Origin: Argopecten irradians
Lineage: Eukaryota > Mollusca > Bivalvia > Pectinida > Pectinidae
Direction: 5' to 3'
Length of the DNA stretch: 64,000 bases
Assembly: GCF_041381155.1 (NCBI RefSeq)
Contig: NC_091147.1
Span: 12,401,030-12,465,029, forward strand
Part shown: positions 22,985 to 34,439 of the stretch, piece by piece
Numbering within the stretch: the first letter of the stretch is position 1
Layout: the number at the start of each line of letters is the position of its first letter
The notes under the pieces: generated by a model
What the model was told of the DNA's origin: nothing
Seen by the model: the letters and a program-made list of their open reading frames with translations, nothing else
Databases searched by the model: none
Translations under genes and position numbers: made by a program

Positions 22985-24165
22985 ATTTAGAGTCGCATAC
23001 ATGAGGAACATAATAACATTAGCACTGTAGTGCTATTCTTGCGACAAACATGTGTAAAAATATCACAGTACAAACAGGTAATATATATATAGACAGACAA
23101 CAATTTAACTATAACAAGCATGCAATTGATACATAATATTTAGTTGGAAATAGCTATCACAGTTTAGTAGAAATAAGAAAATTTAATTTAAAGGTAATAA
23201 TTTAATAATTACACTTGTATGTCACACAAATGTTACACAAAATAGGTTAAGACACTAAAGTGTAATGTACATAAATGCTAATATAGCAAAGTGTAAAAAA
23301 TTACAGTATATACACTAAAATAGTGTCAATTAAAAATAGATATTGAAGTCATAGGTAGACAACAATAAGCTAAAATAAGGTTTATAAAAGTAATGATCTT
23401 TGAAAAGGTTTGAAATATCACAGGTTGTATGGTATAATTTCAAAGAGGTAGATTCCAAAGGGGAAACAACTCATCATATATGGTGTGTACAGATGGTACA
23501 GGAGCAGATCTGTGTATCCCAGGTGTGAAGCAGTCTGCGGAACGAATTGTAGTTTTCAGCTAGCCGACATTCATTTGCAGACTGTTCCATACCTGAGAAG
23601 CAGCGAAGCGAAAAGACCTCTTACCATATGTAGAGGTGTTCACTATTGGAATCTTTACCAGTCTAAATTATAAAAAACTTCTTTCTTCTCAACAAGATTT
23701 TGTAAAATATGAGGAGAAATATCATTTTAAAATTTTAAAAACCTCAGAGGCCATATCTTTCATACGCTTTACATGTAAAAAATCAAGTTTGTGCCTCCTT
23801 AAAATATCGAAGACTGGGAAAACATAGTCATTGTCAATAAAACGAAGTGCTCTCTCCTGGACTTTTTCCATTTTCCTAGTATTCGTCAATGTACAAAAGT
23901 ACCAGGCAAGTGGACAATAGTTAAAATTTGAGAGTATAAAAGACTTAAAAATGGTAATTTTCCCCTTCTTTGTAAGATTATTTCCCAGTCTTTTTAAAGA
24001 AGCAAGTTGTTTGGCAGCATTTCTACAGCGTCGAGATATGTGTGCATCACATTTAAGAGCAAAGTCAATATCTACACCTAAAAGTTTTACAGTATCTTCA
24101 CACATAATCTCAAGGTCATCGATGTTAAAAGATATAATTAAAGACATACAGCTGAGCATTTAATG
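22985..24165 (-). mobile_element. 5'-truncated LINE with reverse transcriptase C-terminus
   Basis: The minus strand from about 24160 encodes VKLLGVDIDFALKCDAHIS, KQLASLKRLGN, then SFILSNFNYCPLAWYFCT and KVQERALRFI, a hallmark of the post-thumb region of non-LTR RTs. Further on, frames give RFAASQVWNSLQMN and NSFRRLLHTWD, the usual C-terminal end, up to a stop near 23476. The AT-rich remainder to about 22985 is probably its 3' UTR. The N-terminal RT core and endonuclease are absent, as expected for 5' truncation. At least one frame break is present near 23700. Confidence 0.85.
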
Positions 24166-24501
24166 ACGTGATAAGATTTGATCTTACCCCGGAAAGGGCC
24201 ATATTTGTAAGGTATACTTGTTCCAGTTATTGACCAGGACTGGGAAGGTTTGCCAAGTGCAGTTAACACCAAAATGTAGTCCTATAATTTAACCTTGGGG
24301 TGTTTGTCATTTGACATAAGAATTATTTTGATTGGACTGTTTATTTTCAAGTATCATAACATGTGTCAATATCTGAATTAGTTTTGTAGGTATAGCTATC
24401 TTAACTAAAACCGTATTTATAAGTTTTGCACTTTTGTATGGTTTGTCATATTCATCAGTTCCTGGTACCATTCCAAGTGATGATGTTGACGGCAACACTG
24501 C

Positions 24502-24538
24502 AATCCAGTTACTGTAACAACGTTACAGTAACTGGATT
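24502..24538. repeat. perfect 17-bp-arm palindrome
   Basis: AATCCAGTTACTGTAAC, a 3-nt centre and GTTACAGTAACTGGATT. No function is evident. Confidence 0.8.
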
Positions 24539-25136
24539 GAAACAAAACGTAACGAACCTTGTCTTGGATTTGTTAAACCTCGGGGTATCAGATAAATGTT
24601 AGATATCATAGCTCAATATGACAAAAATAACTCGGACGAAGTTTGAGAAAACAACTATCTAGGCAATACTACTCTTTTGCATAACTAAAAAACCGATTTA
24701 AAATGTTGCAGCATTGAATCATAAAAGTCGGGCAGCCACTAATCAAAAGCTTTGTATGTAATGGATTTTAATATAATGGAGACAAAAAGTTCCCTTTTTA
24801 CAGAGAACAACGTCGATCAATATACATGCCATCAATGTATAACTAGCCTGTGGTGTTAGTACGAAGTTACTGTATTATCTTATGGAGAGATACAATGTAA
24901 CTAGCTCGTCTACGGAATGTGAATGTAAACCTGATGTAACGTAATGACGCATCTATACACTACTGTTCATGAACTTCGATGGTAATAGGTAATTTGATAA
25001 TGATATTTTCAGTTAACCATAAAAACCATATTTTCGATGACTTGAGGGGTGATCAGTTCCCAGCCAAAACAGATGCTATCATTGTGATGGTTACATAAAA
25101 TAAGAAAAGATTATCATTATTAGGGACCTACCTGAG

Positions 25137-25260
25137 TCACCAGTATGTGAAGGTTTCACTTCGGTCAACGTTAAGCTCACCACACCATCCTATATCATAA
25201 CAAACGATAACGTTTGTGCTCCTTGGTAGCCCAAGTTCTATGTGTGTGGAAAGGCCAAGG
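25137..25260 (-). other. possible upstream exon of the MCT-like gene
   Basis: The minus strand has a strong donor GACTCAG|GTAGGT at 25136 preceded by about 120 bp of less AT-rich sequence. Its position upstream of the transporter would suit a 5' exon, but I see no DGGWGW motif and no clear acceptor or start. Low confidence. Confidence 0.2.
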
Positions 25261-26275
25261 TGTAATCATTTTTACACTGGGAAACTTCGAAGCGCGTCCA
25301 CCTGTTACCAGAGCATGCAGGTAGTGAATGGTTGATAAGAGTTAGCTCGTCGCTAAATTGTAATGAAGATTTTGTATTTAAATGTTTATGTTCTGTGAAT
25401 AGTCAAAATTATGAAATATTATCACAGGCAATATTTCTTCACGTGAAATTAACGCGAACGGGCATAACGTGAATTTCACTCGATAACCTTCAAACGATTT
25501 CCATATGGGATTCAAGTAAATTTTACGTGAAGGAAATATTCACTTGGATTTCATGTGCGGGATTATTGCCAGTGTAAAGCTGGCAATGTGTCTATCTAAA
25601 TAAGACATAAGAAAAAAGCTTATATTAAAACATATATGAAATAAATCGTGTAGAAAGTAATATATTTCTCTCTCGCAGAAGGACTCTCACACCATTTTGC
25701 CTATTTAATTATTATATATATATATAATTGTAATGTTCTCATGCCTAATTGCATTTTAATGGCTGGATGAATATCCTATAAAAGTTTCACGCTGTAGAGG
25801 TACGTTAATGGACTTTTCTACACTAGTAAGAATAACTCCTCTGCCAAAATATACACGGTTTTAAACTAAGGACCGTGTACGTGAATATCAATATGCATAC
25901 AAAATCATTATTTTCTTACTTAAATCTAGTATTACGTACTCCTTGCAATCTCTATATTGTAATTAGTGCCATGATAAGTAAGTAAATCGTTGTAGGTTTT
26001 AATATGTCAGTCTTTTGTTATATATGAAGAGAATAGTTTGCTGATGTGCGTCTCATGTCAAGGTGATCCTAATAGATGATAACATTTATAAAGGATGAGA
26101 GATGTGCACTCATACAAACCAACAAGTTATTGGGTAATGCAGTGGACCCTGACGCGTGCATTAAAGAATAAAAATACTTTAACAGTTTCGTACTTTACGT
26201 TTGAATCGAATGTGAAGCATGCCGTTCGTTCCCTTTTCAGATTCGTGCCATAACAGTTCACTAAAGTAGTCCCGG

Positions 26276-26295
26276 AATGGCAGTTGTACCTCGGG
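26276..26295 (+). other. possible start-codon micro-exon with strong donor
   Basis: ATGGCAGTTGTACCTCGG is followed by GTGAGTG, a consensus donor. No downstream plus-strand exon was recognised, so this may be chance. Confidence 0.15.
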
Positions 26296-26559
26296 TGAGT
26301 GTATTCAATCGTTTGTCTGTAGTTTATGGCTTTCTAAATGGGCTAATTTTTTTCATACTGCTATGAAAACGAAATCCGAGAATGGCGCGAAATTCGGACG
26401 CTATTGTGACAACAGAATAGATACACTGACGTAGCGTATTGATTGTAAAAAAGAACAAATTGATTCGTACATTAAAATGTGTTTTGTGTCATCAGATAGT
26501 TTAAAAAATAAGTTTTGATGTGACTCTTTTCATTTTCAATTTCATCAGGATATGGAACA

Positions 26560-27020
26560 ATTTAAGAGCTGTTGGAGAACAGCAAAGCTCGCCTATTCAG
26601 AAGAAGTTGATGTTCAAGTATTTACTGTTTAAACATGGAAATATGACAAATTAACAATCTCAAAAAAAACCTAAAGGGCCCCAAATTGGTTGTATTATCA
26701 CATTCAGCATCCATACACATTAGGAAAATAAAATCATAAACATTTATGATGACTTAAGCTTAAACAATAGAGAAAATAGAAACTTGCTCAAAAACTTTAA
26801 CATGGAAATATGACAAATTAACAGACTCAAAAAAAACCTAAAGGGCCCCAAATTGGTTGTATTATCACATTCAGCATCCATACACATTAGGAAAATAAAA
26901 TCATAAACATTTATGATGACTTAAGCTTAAACAATAGAGAAAATAGAAACTTGCTCAAAAACTTTAACGTGAAATGGGACGCCAACGCCGGGGTGACAAC
27001 ATTAGCTCCCCCTATTCTTC
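26560..27020. mobile_element. dispersed element with internal 168-bp tandem duplication
   Basis: The ends contain AGCTCGCCTATTC and, inverted, GAATAGGCGAGCT (a TIR-like pair). Inside, 26632-26800 and 26801-26970 are almost identical (shared AACCTAAAGGGCCCCAAATT), so the duplication is recent. Confidence 0.7.
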
Positions 27021-27177
27021 GAATAGGCGAGCTAAAAAGTAAAAATAGAATTTTTAGTGAGAATACGCTTCGCGGTTCAGATCGCAAACATTTTGTTTTT
27101 CATATCCCGATGGAGTTAAAAAAAATTAGAAAAATCAATGCTTAATAAATATCATACTGTGTAATATGTTTCTGTGA

Positions 27178-27539
27178 TTTAAGATCCTCCACCGCTGACA
27201 AATGGTATTTTTCCACTATCAAAAACAGGAGCAGACGATTTAGTATTTTCTTCGGTTATAAAAGTTACTTACTTTCCACCATTACCACCATTGAAAAGTT
27301 TGAGCTTCTAATTTTACTTTAAGTTAAAAATATGAAAAATAATTAATTGCATCCCGAAAAAATTCCGTGTCACTAAATCCTATATGGAATGAAATACTGA
27401 TTGCGCATGCACCAAAGACGAAATAAATTATTTTATATTATTTTTGTGTTAATTAGACATATATATACACGATTAATCACCAATTATTGTTCAAATGGTG
27501 AATATCATTTATGCTCTGTCGGCGGTGGAGCATCTTTAA
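27178..27539 (+). mobile_element. MITE family A, copy 3
   Basis: TTTAAGATCCTCCACCGCTG at the left and GGCGGTGGAGCATCTTTAA at the right. The interior is as in copy 1. Confidence 0.85.
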
Positions 27540-30500
27540 ATAACGCTTGTCTTTCCTTGTAATGTTATTTTATTGATTATCTCTGTTTATGACTATTAGC
27601 TCAGCGGATTTGTGCACAAATACATAAGAAATGTGCTATTTTGGTTACAAGCATGAAACTTAGTATGCTTCTAAATACATATATTATAGGTAAATTAAGA
27701 TTAGGAGCCACCTGAAATCATGTCTATTTTTAGCTTAATGCGCCATTCAAGATGGCCGCCATTCAGAATTTTCGTTAAAATAGAAAAATCGATATAGGAT
27801 TGTCAAATATCAGTTAAATGCTACAAAAGAGTTTCCAAAATGCAGGAAATGATGCGTGTGGTATGATAGATTCCAAATGATTAAATTTCAATACCACCAG
27901 AATTCAAAATGGCTGCCAAAAAAGGTGAAATTAATTGCATTTCCCAAAATCAGTGTCCAATTTTCAACATAACCTATTTTTTCAATTCTTTGGTGGCTTA
28001 TTGTTTTCAACATGATCCCAGTACCATTCCACAATAGGCAAGACTTTTTCTAATATTGGACGCACTTCCGGGTGTGCCATAGTCAAAATGGACGCCATAT
28101 TGAATTTCCGCCAAAACTTAAAAATACCAGTCATTTATCGAACATTTAAAATAAGATGCTATTCGGAATTGTTTTTTATCACGCCAAACAAGCATTATCT
28201 TAAAAATAACGAAGGTGGTCATTATTATGTAGATGTTTTAGAAACATATGCTTTATTTTAAATTCTTGGGTACACAATATCTTAAATAAACAAGATTTCT
28301 TTGATGTATTCTATCGTTCTGCATTTTTGTCAGCACATGACATCGCATATAAAGGGTAAATATGTGAACAATATTATGTTTGACGAAACTAGCTACATGT
28401 TTTTTTTAGTCTAGAACACACACAAACTATGCGATATGGCTACCTGCCCATGTCATAAATATGGTTGTACTGTGAAAAATACATCCAGAAATAACAAAAG
28501 GAAACTTCGCAATGCACAAAACGGCCATTTTCGTCCATTGCAATGGACCTGGCTCATGATCAAACCAATGCTATAATCAAGAGCGAACGATGTGCTATTG
28601 AATTTAAACTAAATCCTTAAGCTTTGAGTTGCAGGGCCAGAATTAGTCATAATCACAATAGAATTCGAAACATCCATTAAAAACCCCACCAAACATAAAA
28701 AAACACATAGAACAAATCAAGTCATCATAAAACGCGTTTGTCAAACATGCCCGAAACTTGGTTGATGATTTAACTGGAATCCATTCATAGAGTCGTGATC
28801 TTGTAAGACTCGACACAAGGGACATAGCCGACTCGTTGATAGTCACATAGTTAAGAATATAGACAATGAATTTAAAGACAACCAACAATTTTAGGCCTTT
28901 ACTAAAGATCACCTCGTGGACAGATCAAACGTAATTGCAGAGCCAATAAGAAAGACTAAACTGGCCAAATTCAGCCAACCATCCGCAAGAGAGACATCTT
29001 AAACAAGTTTGCAAATATCCTCATTGAAAACATTATCACTTTTCTTGAACCACGCCTGTCCACCATCACTCTCTCAACTTAAGTAAGGTTTGAAATCTGG
29101 TCTTATTACCTCGAGACGTATGTGGAACATCTGGAAACAGAGGATTTGACGGAGCAGTTATAGTAGACATTCTCAGATTAGTTTGTGTCATAACATTCGA
29201 AAACTATGCACAATATGTTTTTGGCGAGGGTCACCTCGCCATTGTGATCGTGGTTGCAAAATTCTCTTACAGTCAATTTCCTCAATATGATTGGCTTAGA
29301 AATTGCTCGCAGATACTAGCGCTCCTAGCGGCAGTGTATTCAACAACTTTGATTTTACCGGGAATTTTAAATAGCAAATTTTGAATATGAAAGTTACTGA
29401 AATAAGCGTATCTGTAATGTTGAAATAGGAACAGTAGATTACTGCTTTCATATCCTTACCATATACACTATCAAAATGATCTTAGATTGGAAAATTTTCA
29501 CTTGAATTGTCTACAATGTTTCTAGACTTTTTGTCCCGAAAAGGTTGTTTACAATGCATGAAGACGTTTCGTCCCGAAAATGCTTCGCTTCGCCCCACGC
29601 GTTTAGTCCCTACTAGTGACAATTATCCCGCAACGAAAAAAATGAAATCAATGTTTCACCTCAAACATCAAAATTGTTACAATAATGATTTTTGCATTTT
29701 GAATCATATTAGTTCGGGAGCAAATCAATTTCAGGACGAAATGGATATTTGTTTATCACGGCTGCGTTATGCCACATGTAACAGTTACGTGTAAATCCGC
29801 AATGGAAGAAAGACAACTCTAAGAAAACAAATAGCGCATGACAGACGAAGAACATTTTCTAAATGTCCAAGGTGGCGTAATCTTCCAACTTACGGCAGTT
29901 AATAAGGTATGAATATTTACCACATCCATAATTATCGATAATTTTATAAGCACATGTATACATTATCAGATACACATTTACATATTAAAGCACGTTTAGA
30001 GGTTGCCACTAAAAACATTTTAGCCTCTTTCATCACATGTAGGCCTACAGGAACTTGACGTTCTGATAATATATATAACTTATTCAGTAAACTACGTAAT
30101 TAACGAAGTAAATTTTTGGTCCGAATGACAAAAAAATCATACATAAAATGTTCGAAGTGAGATTATTTTGGACTACTACATTTGTAGATCGATGAAAATG
30201 CCGATTTCTTTTTCATAATTCTACCGTAGAACGGCACTTAAAAAGCTGTTTCAATCTAAACAAACGTGAAAAAAACTGTTAAATGTTTAGCAATTATCCT
30301 GAGTTATATTTTATCAATAATCATCAGAGATTAGCAATTAAAACTTACATAAACATACTTCCGATTCTCACTTGCATTGTGTGATCACTCGAGCGGAACT
30401 AATCTCTACCACCTGGCACAATCTTACAAATGCAATCACACAAAAGCCTACACGATCACTGTTTTTAGTGCGATTACATCTTTGGGTATGAACAATACTA

Positions 30501-30640
30501 GTTCTTTGAACTTTTTACTCGGCAAAATAAACTTATGCGTATACTTATACTTCTTTGTGCACATTATCAGATACATTATATGACAACTGCTGTATTACAA
30601 TCAATTTATGAAGGACAAAACTCTAAAGACCAGGAGGACT
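27540..30640. other. intergenic, no gene recognised
   Basis: AT-rich with no convincing exon. Short blocks such as AAGATGGCCGCCATTCAGAA (27750) and AAAATGGCTGCCAAAAA (27905) are common dispersed-repeat motifs. The 28400-29150 stretch is less AT-rich and could be a decayed coding element, but no motif was recognised. Confidence 0.5.
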
Positions 30641-30654
30641 AAAGAACAACACAG

Positions 30655-30745
30655 TGTTCCAGCTAGGATTTGAAAAGGGCAGGGCGCTGGGCAAAAAAAG
30701 GGCATTTTTTTCGCGACATAAAACTTTTAGGGCATTTTATATACG
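30655..30745. repeat. dispersed repeat fragment (GTTCCAGCTAGGATTTGAAAAGGGCAGGGCG)
   Basis: It has GTTCCAGCTAGGATTTGAAA, GGGCAGGGCGCTGGGC and the repeated AGGGCATTTT. From memory this resembles a common dispersed mollusc repeat; there is no second copy in this window. Confidence 0.35.
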
Positions 30746-31984
30746 ACATACAGCTAATATCAGAAACAACTGTATAATATGTATATCATTGCATCATAAT
30801 CATCAATGATTCTAATATCAATACCTATATTATGGCATCAAGTAGACTTTGGGGGTGTTTTGTGAATTCTCCAAAACGTCGAGACATAGAAAGAAAATGA
30901 TGACTGTTTCGATAATAATTCGTTTAATTTTTATTTGGATTAACAAGATGCCACAAAATCGCTTTGTTTCAGTTCTGTACTTTGCCGATTCCTTAAGTCT
31001 TACTTCAAGAATATCTTCCATATATTTGTCTTTGCAATGTGTTTTGTCATTTACAAAGTCCATTCAGTCTCGCATCAAGTAACATTTACCAAATAAGTAT
31101 TATAAATTGCCACAATTTGTCTTTTAGTGATCATGTGGTTACCATTTTGTTTCAGAATGTTAAACAGGAAATAAATTTCAATAATATTTACTCTAAACTG
31201 GTATTGTTATTTATAAAAAAAATGTTTAATTATATGATATTAGCCTTTTCAGTAATTACTCTGTTAATACATTTATTGTTTCCTTATGTTTTACAGAATG
31301 TCTACATGCAAGTATCATTTCAATTGGAACCAGTCCAGGAGAAAAAATGTGTGAACAAAATGAAAGAAATAATTTTCAACTGTGGTAGCTTAATACTGTA
31401 ATAGTTTTTGATCTGAAAATAATTACTATCATCATATTCAAATGCCATATATATAATACATTTAATGTTGTAAACATTTTTGATCCAAATAATTACCATC
31501 ATCATCTTCATTCCATATATACAATACACATTAGTGTTGTAATTTGTGAATTTTACTTTAATATGATTTAAACATATACTTGGTATTTGTTTATTTTTAT
31601 GACATGTACATGCTTGAAATAAAAACAATAAATAAAACATTAAATTTATAACACAATATGACATTAGTTGTTAATATTTTTAGAAAAAATATTTAGATTA
31701 TGGTTAATAATATACTAATCATCATCTTCGACACAATTTATTCAAAATAAATTAAATATTAATTTGCATAACACAGGTTGTCTTATGTTTTCCCTCCTTG
31801 ACTGTCAATCTTCTCTGATCACTCTGAAAGTGGTGATTTTACCTTTTTCGGTCACCACATGAACTGCCCTTAAATCGATTACATCCAATGCAATGAGACA
31901 TACTGCATTTATTATAACGCTGTAAGGCAATTCTGCAAGATCAGCTTACATTGTCTATTTACATTGAACATATACATGCACAGT

Positions 31985-33260
31985 ATGGTACCTTATTTAT
32001 ATCACCTTTCCTATTTTCAATCTACCTTGGGATCTTATCTGGCGGAAAAAGAATGTTAATTGTCTGACAACTATTGACAAATTATTTACAGATAATATTG
32101 AAATGTATCCCAAACTTTTTATCATTTTATATGCCGATGACTCTGTTCTACAACAAATGTTAAACGGATTTGAACAATATTGCATTACATGGAAATTATA
32201 ACCTAATATCGGAAAGATAAAAGTTGCAATATTCTCAAAACGTAAATTGGCCCAACAACACCAGTTTACGTTATGGGATATAGAATTATTTTGATAAGAA
32301 GGCTAGGGTATACATATCTAGGTATATTTTTTAACATTAATGGTAGCGTTTTTAAAGAAAAGGAAAAACTGCTGAACAAACAATTAAATCAGTGTCTACT
32401 ATTTTTAAAAAACAAAGGAATGTATCTCTTCCTGTTGATTTTAAACAGAAAATATTTAGACACTTGTAATGCCAGTTTTATTATACTCATCAGAAGTATG
32501 GGGATTTGAAAATACAAATAATGTAGAAAAAATCATTTGTAATTTCCTCAAGTTAAGAAAGTGTATTAAATAATTCATGGTCTATGGCGAGCTAACAAGA
32601 TACCCAATTGATATTGGAATAAAATGTAGAATGATTACTTTTTGGCATAATGTATACTTTACATGAAAATAGACCAGACGCTTTTTAAATGGCTGTAAGA
32701 TGTTTAAGATATTTTATCCAGAGCTAGTTTAAATCATGTTTAGATATATCAATCAACTTGCTGTTTTACAAAAGAATATTTACAAAAAGTTGTTAAAAGT
32801 AGACCAATTGACCAATTCATTCAGAAATGGTAGGACTATATTAATAAGTCTTCTAGAGGACTGACATATTCTATATTTAAGACATTTTGGCATAGAAAAA
32901 TATGCCTCTTGTCTGTCTCTGCTGCAAAACAATACTTGTTAACTGATACTTTGGTCCCAGGAACTTGATGAGAAGAACAAGGAAAAGGTTAAAGATGCTA
33001 TAAAATCATTTGGCATATAACATCGTAGGAAATATTAGAATGGGCTCCCAAGAGTTTAGTATGTGTTTCTTATTTAACACCTTGGTGTCCAAGGAATCCT
33101 CAAAAGTCCAAACTGGAAGGAACACTAGCAAAATTTATTTCTTATTGTCCAAAAAAAAGTGTTGACTTTAGAAATATATTCTCCAATCATTGAGACCGAG
33201 CCATTTAGTACTTTCAGTACTTTGATTTCTATCTTATCTGTACAAGAACTTCTCTCACCC
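31985..33260 (+). mobile_element. decayed LINE, reverse transcriptase and downstream domain
   Basis: The plus strand reads FIILYADDSVLQ at about 32120-32155 (the catalytic YADD box), then GYTYLGIFFNINGS and KEKEKLLNKQLNQ at about 32300-32400, SSEVWGFENTNNVEKI at 32490 and VYGELTRYPIDIGIKCRM at 32580. The order matches the RT palm, thumb and C-terminal region of a non-LTR retrotransposon. Many stops and frame changes make it inactive. It is unlike the LINE at 23-24 kb, so it is a second family. Confidence 0.8.
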
Positions 33261-33339
33261 TGCAATCATAAGAAGGCAACACGAGGATGATCATTCATAT
33301 GACAAATGCTGTTAACGAAGTGTATGAAACATTTCCCAT

Positions 33340-34030
33340 CCAAACAGTGGACAGATACAGAAGTTGATGCCTTAGTAGTAGCAGCTGTTACCAAATTCAG
33401 CATCAGCGAAGTATGGGTGGCCTTTGAAACTTGGAATTATCTATAGATCCCTGCTCAGGATACTGCCTCCGCTTGTGGCCCTGAGAAATCATTAACCCTT
33501 CCATTATTTCCATGACTGCACCAGATGTGTCGCTGTATCGGCATTTAATACACAATGCAAGAAAATTGCTTGGGATACATATAAGATATACGGAGAAGCA
33601 AATCGAACATTTCCAACATTATCAGGGGGACCATAATGTATACCAAGTAAGGTTTTCAGTACATTAGAAAAGTTTGCACTGCTCATGTATGCTAAAACTA
33701 TGTTAAAACCATAGATGTTTACATAGAAAGGCAGAACACTGGACATGATCCCGTCAACTACAGGCGCATTTGGGCAGCACACCAAAAATGCAACATATCA
33801 GGGAGTATATTGATCGGAAAATGTAACCAAAGCGATCATGGGCTAACTGAGTCCTGACAAATGGAGATGGGTCATTAAGGATGGTTGGAAGCCGCTATGG
33901 GCGATGATGCCGGTTTCATGCAAGTTTGAGGGTGTTAACTGTAATGCGAACTGAAGTATTATTACGGCGACATATTGTTAAGTCGAATTAGGTCTTTTCT
34001 TAAATGTGAAACCTGCGAGTGGTCTTCAGA
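33340..34030 (+). mobile_element. decayed repeat-associated ORF (CTRCVAVSAF / KWRWVIKDGWKPLW type)
   Basis: Pieces such as DCTRCVAVSAFNTQCKK, AWDTYKIYGEANRTFPTLSG, STLEKFALLMYAKT and DKWRWVIKDGWKPLWAMMP occur in order. They resemble, from memory, a multi-copy invertebrate protein family with TGCDTVSAF and a Cys-rich tail. Its class is not known to me. The copy is clearly broken. Confidence 0.5.
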
Positions 34031-34435
34031 GTAAGTGAAGATAGATATAATAACATTTAACATATAGACTAACAGAAAATGTTTGCATTGTCGTATTTGG
34101 AAGCGTGCTTGGTACTCTGCGGTCGCCTTTCACCCTTCAAATTCCACAATGATTCGCATTTCTGTGTCAAGAATGCTACTCCAATAACAAAACCAAACGC
34201 AAATCCTTTCACGACTGGGAGTTTCTGTTTGTGATGTCAAATTAAGTTAAATTAAGCCTCGTTACTACTATCAGATTCGAACTATACAATCGTTTCTTGA
34301 ATGTGCAACATGCAACTGGTGAAGTCGGCTAAATTTTAACAGACAGACTGGCAGTAAATGCTTAAATTAATGTATTTGGAGACTAACTTGGTGATCTGCT
34401 GTCGCCTTTTCCCCTTCATAAACAATAATGAGTCC
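33985..34435. repeat. diverged direct duplication, period about 290 bp
   Basis: TTTCTTAAATGTGAAACCTGCGAGTGG and the following block to GCGGTCGCCTTTCACCCTTC recur as TTTCTTGAATGTGCAACATG and CTGTCGCCTTTTCCCCTTCA. It continues the decayed ORF just upstream. Confidence 0.55.
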
Positions 34436-34439
34436 TATA

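Noticed and set aside
24502-24538. Rho-independent-type terminator or regulatory cruciform
   Set aside because: An isolated palindrome in a eukaryotic intergenic region without supporting context.
28643-28912. 89-residue minus frame with hydrophobic stretch
   Set aside because: No family resemblance, splice context or codon signal; likely chance in AT-rich DNA.
31039-31401. 120-residue plus frame with hydrophobic segments
   Set aside because: AT-rich chance frame; no motif, no conserved neighbours, and a repeat-rich setting.
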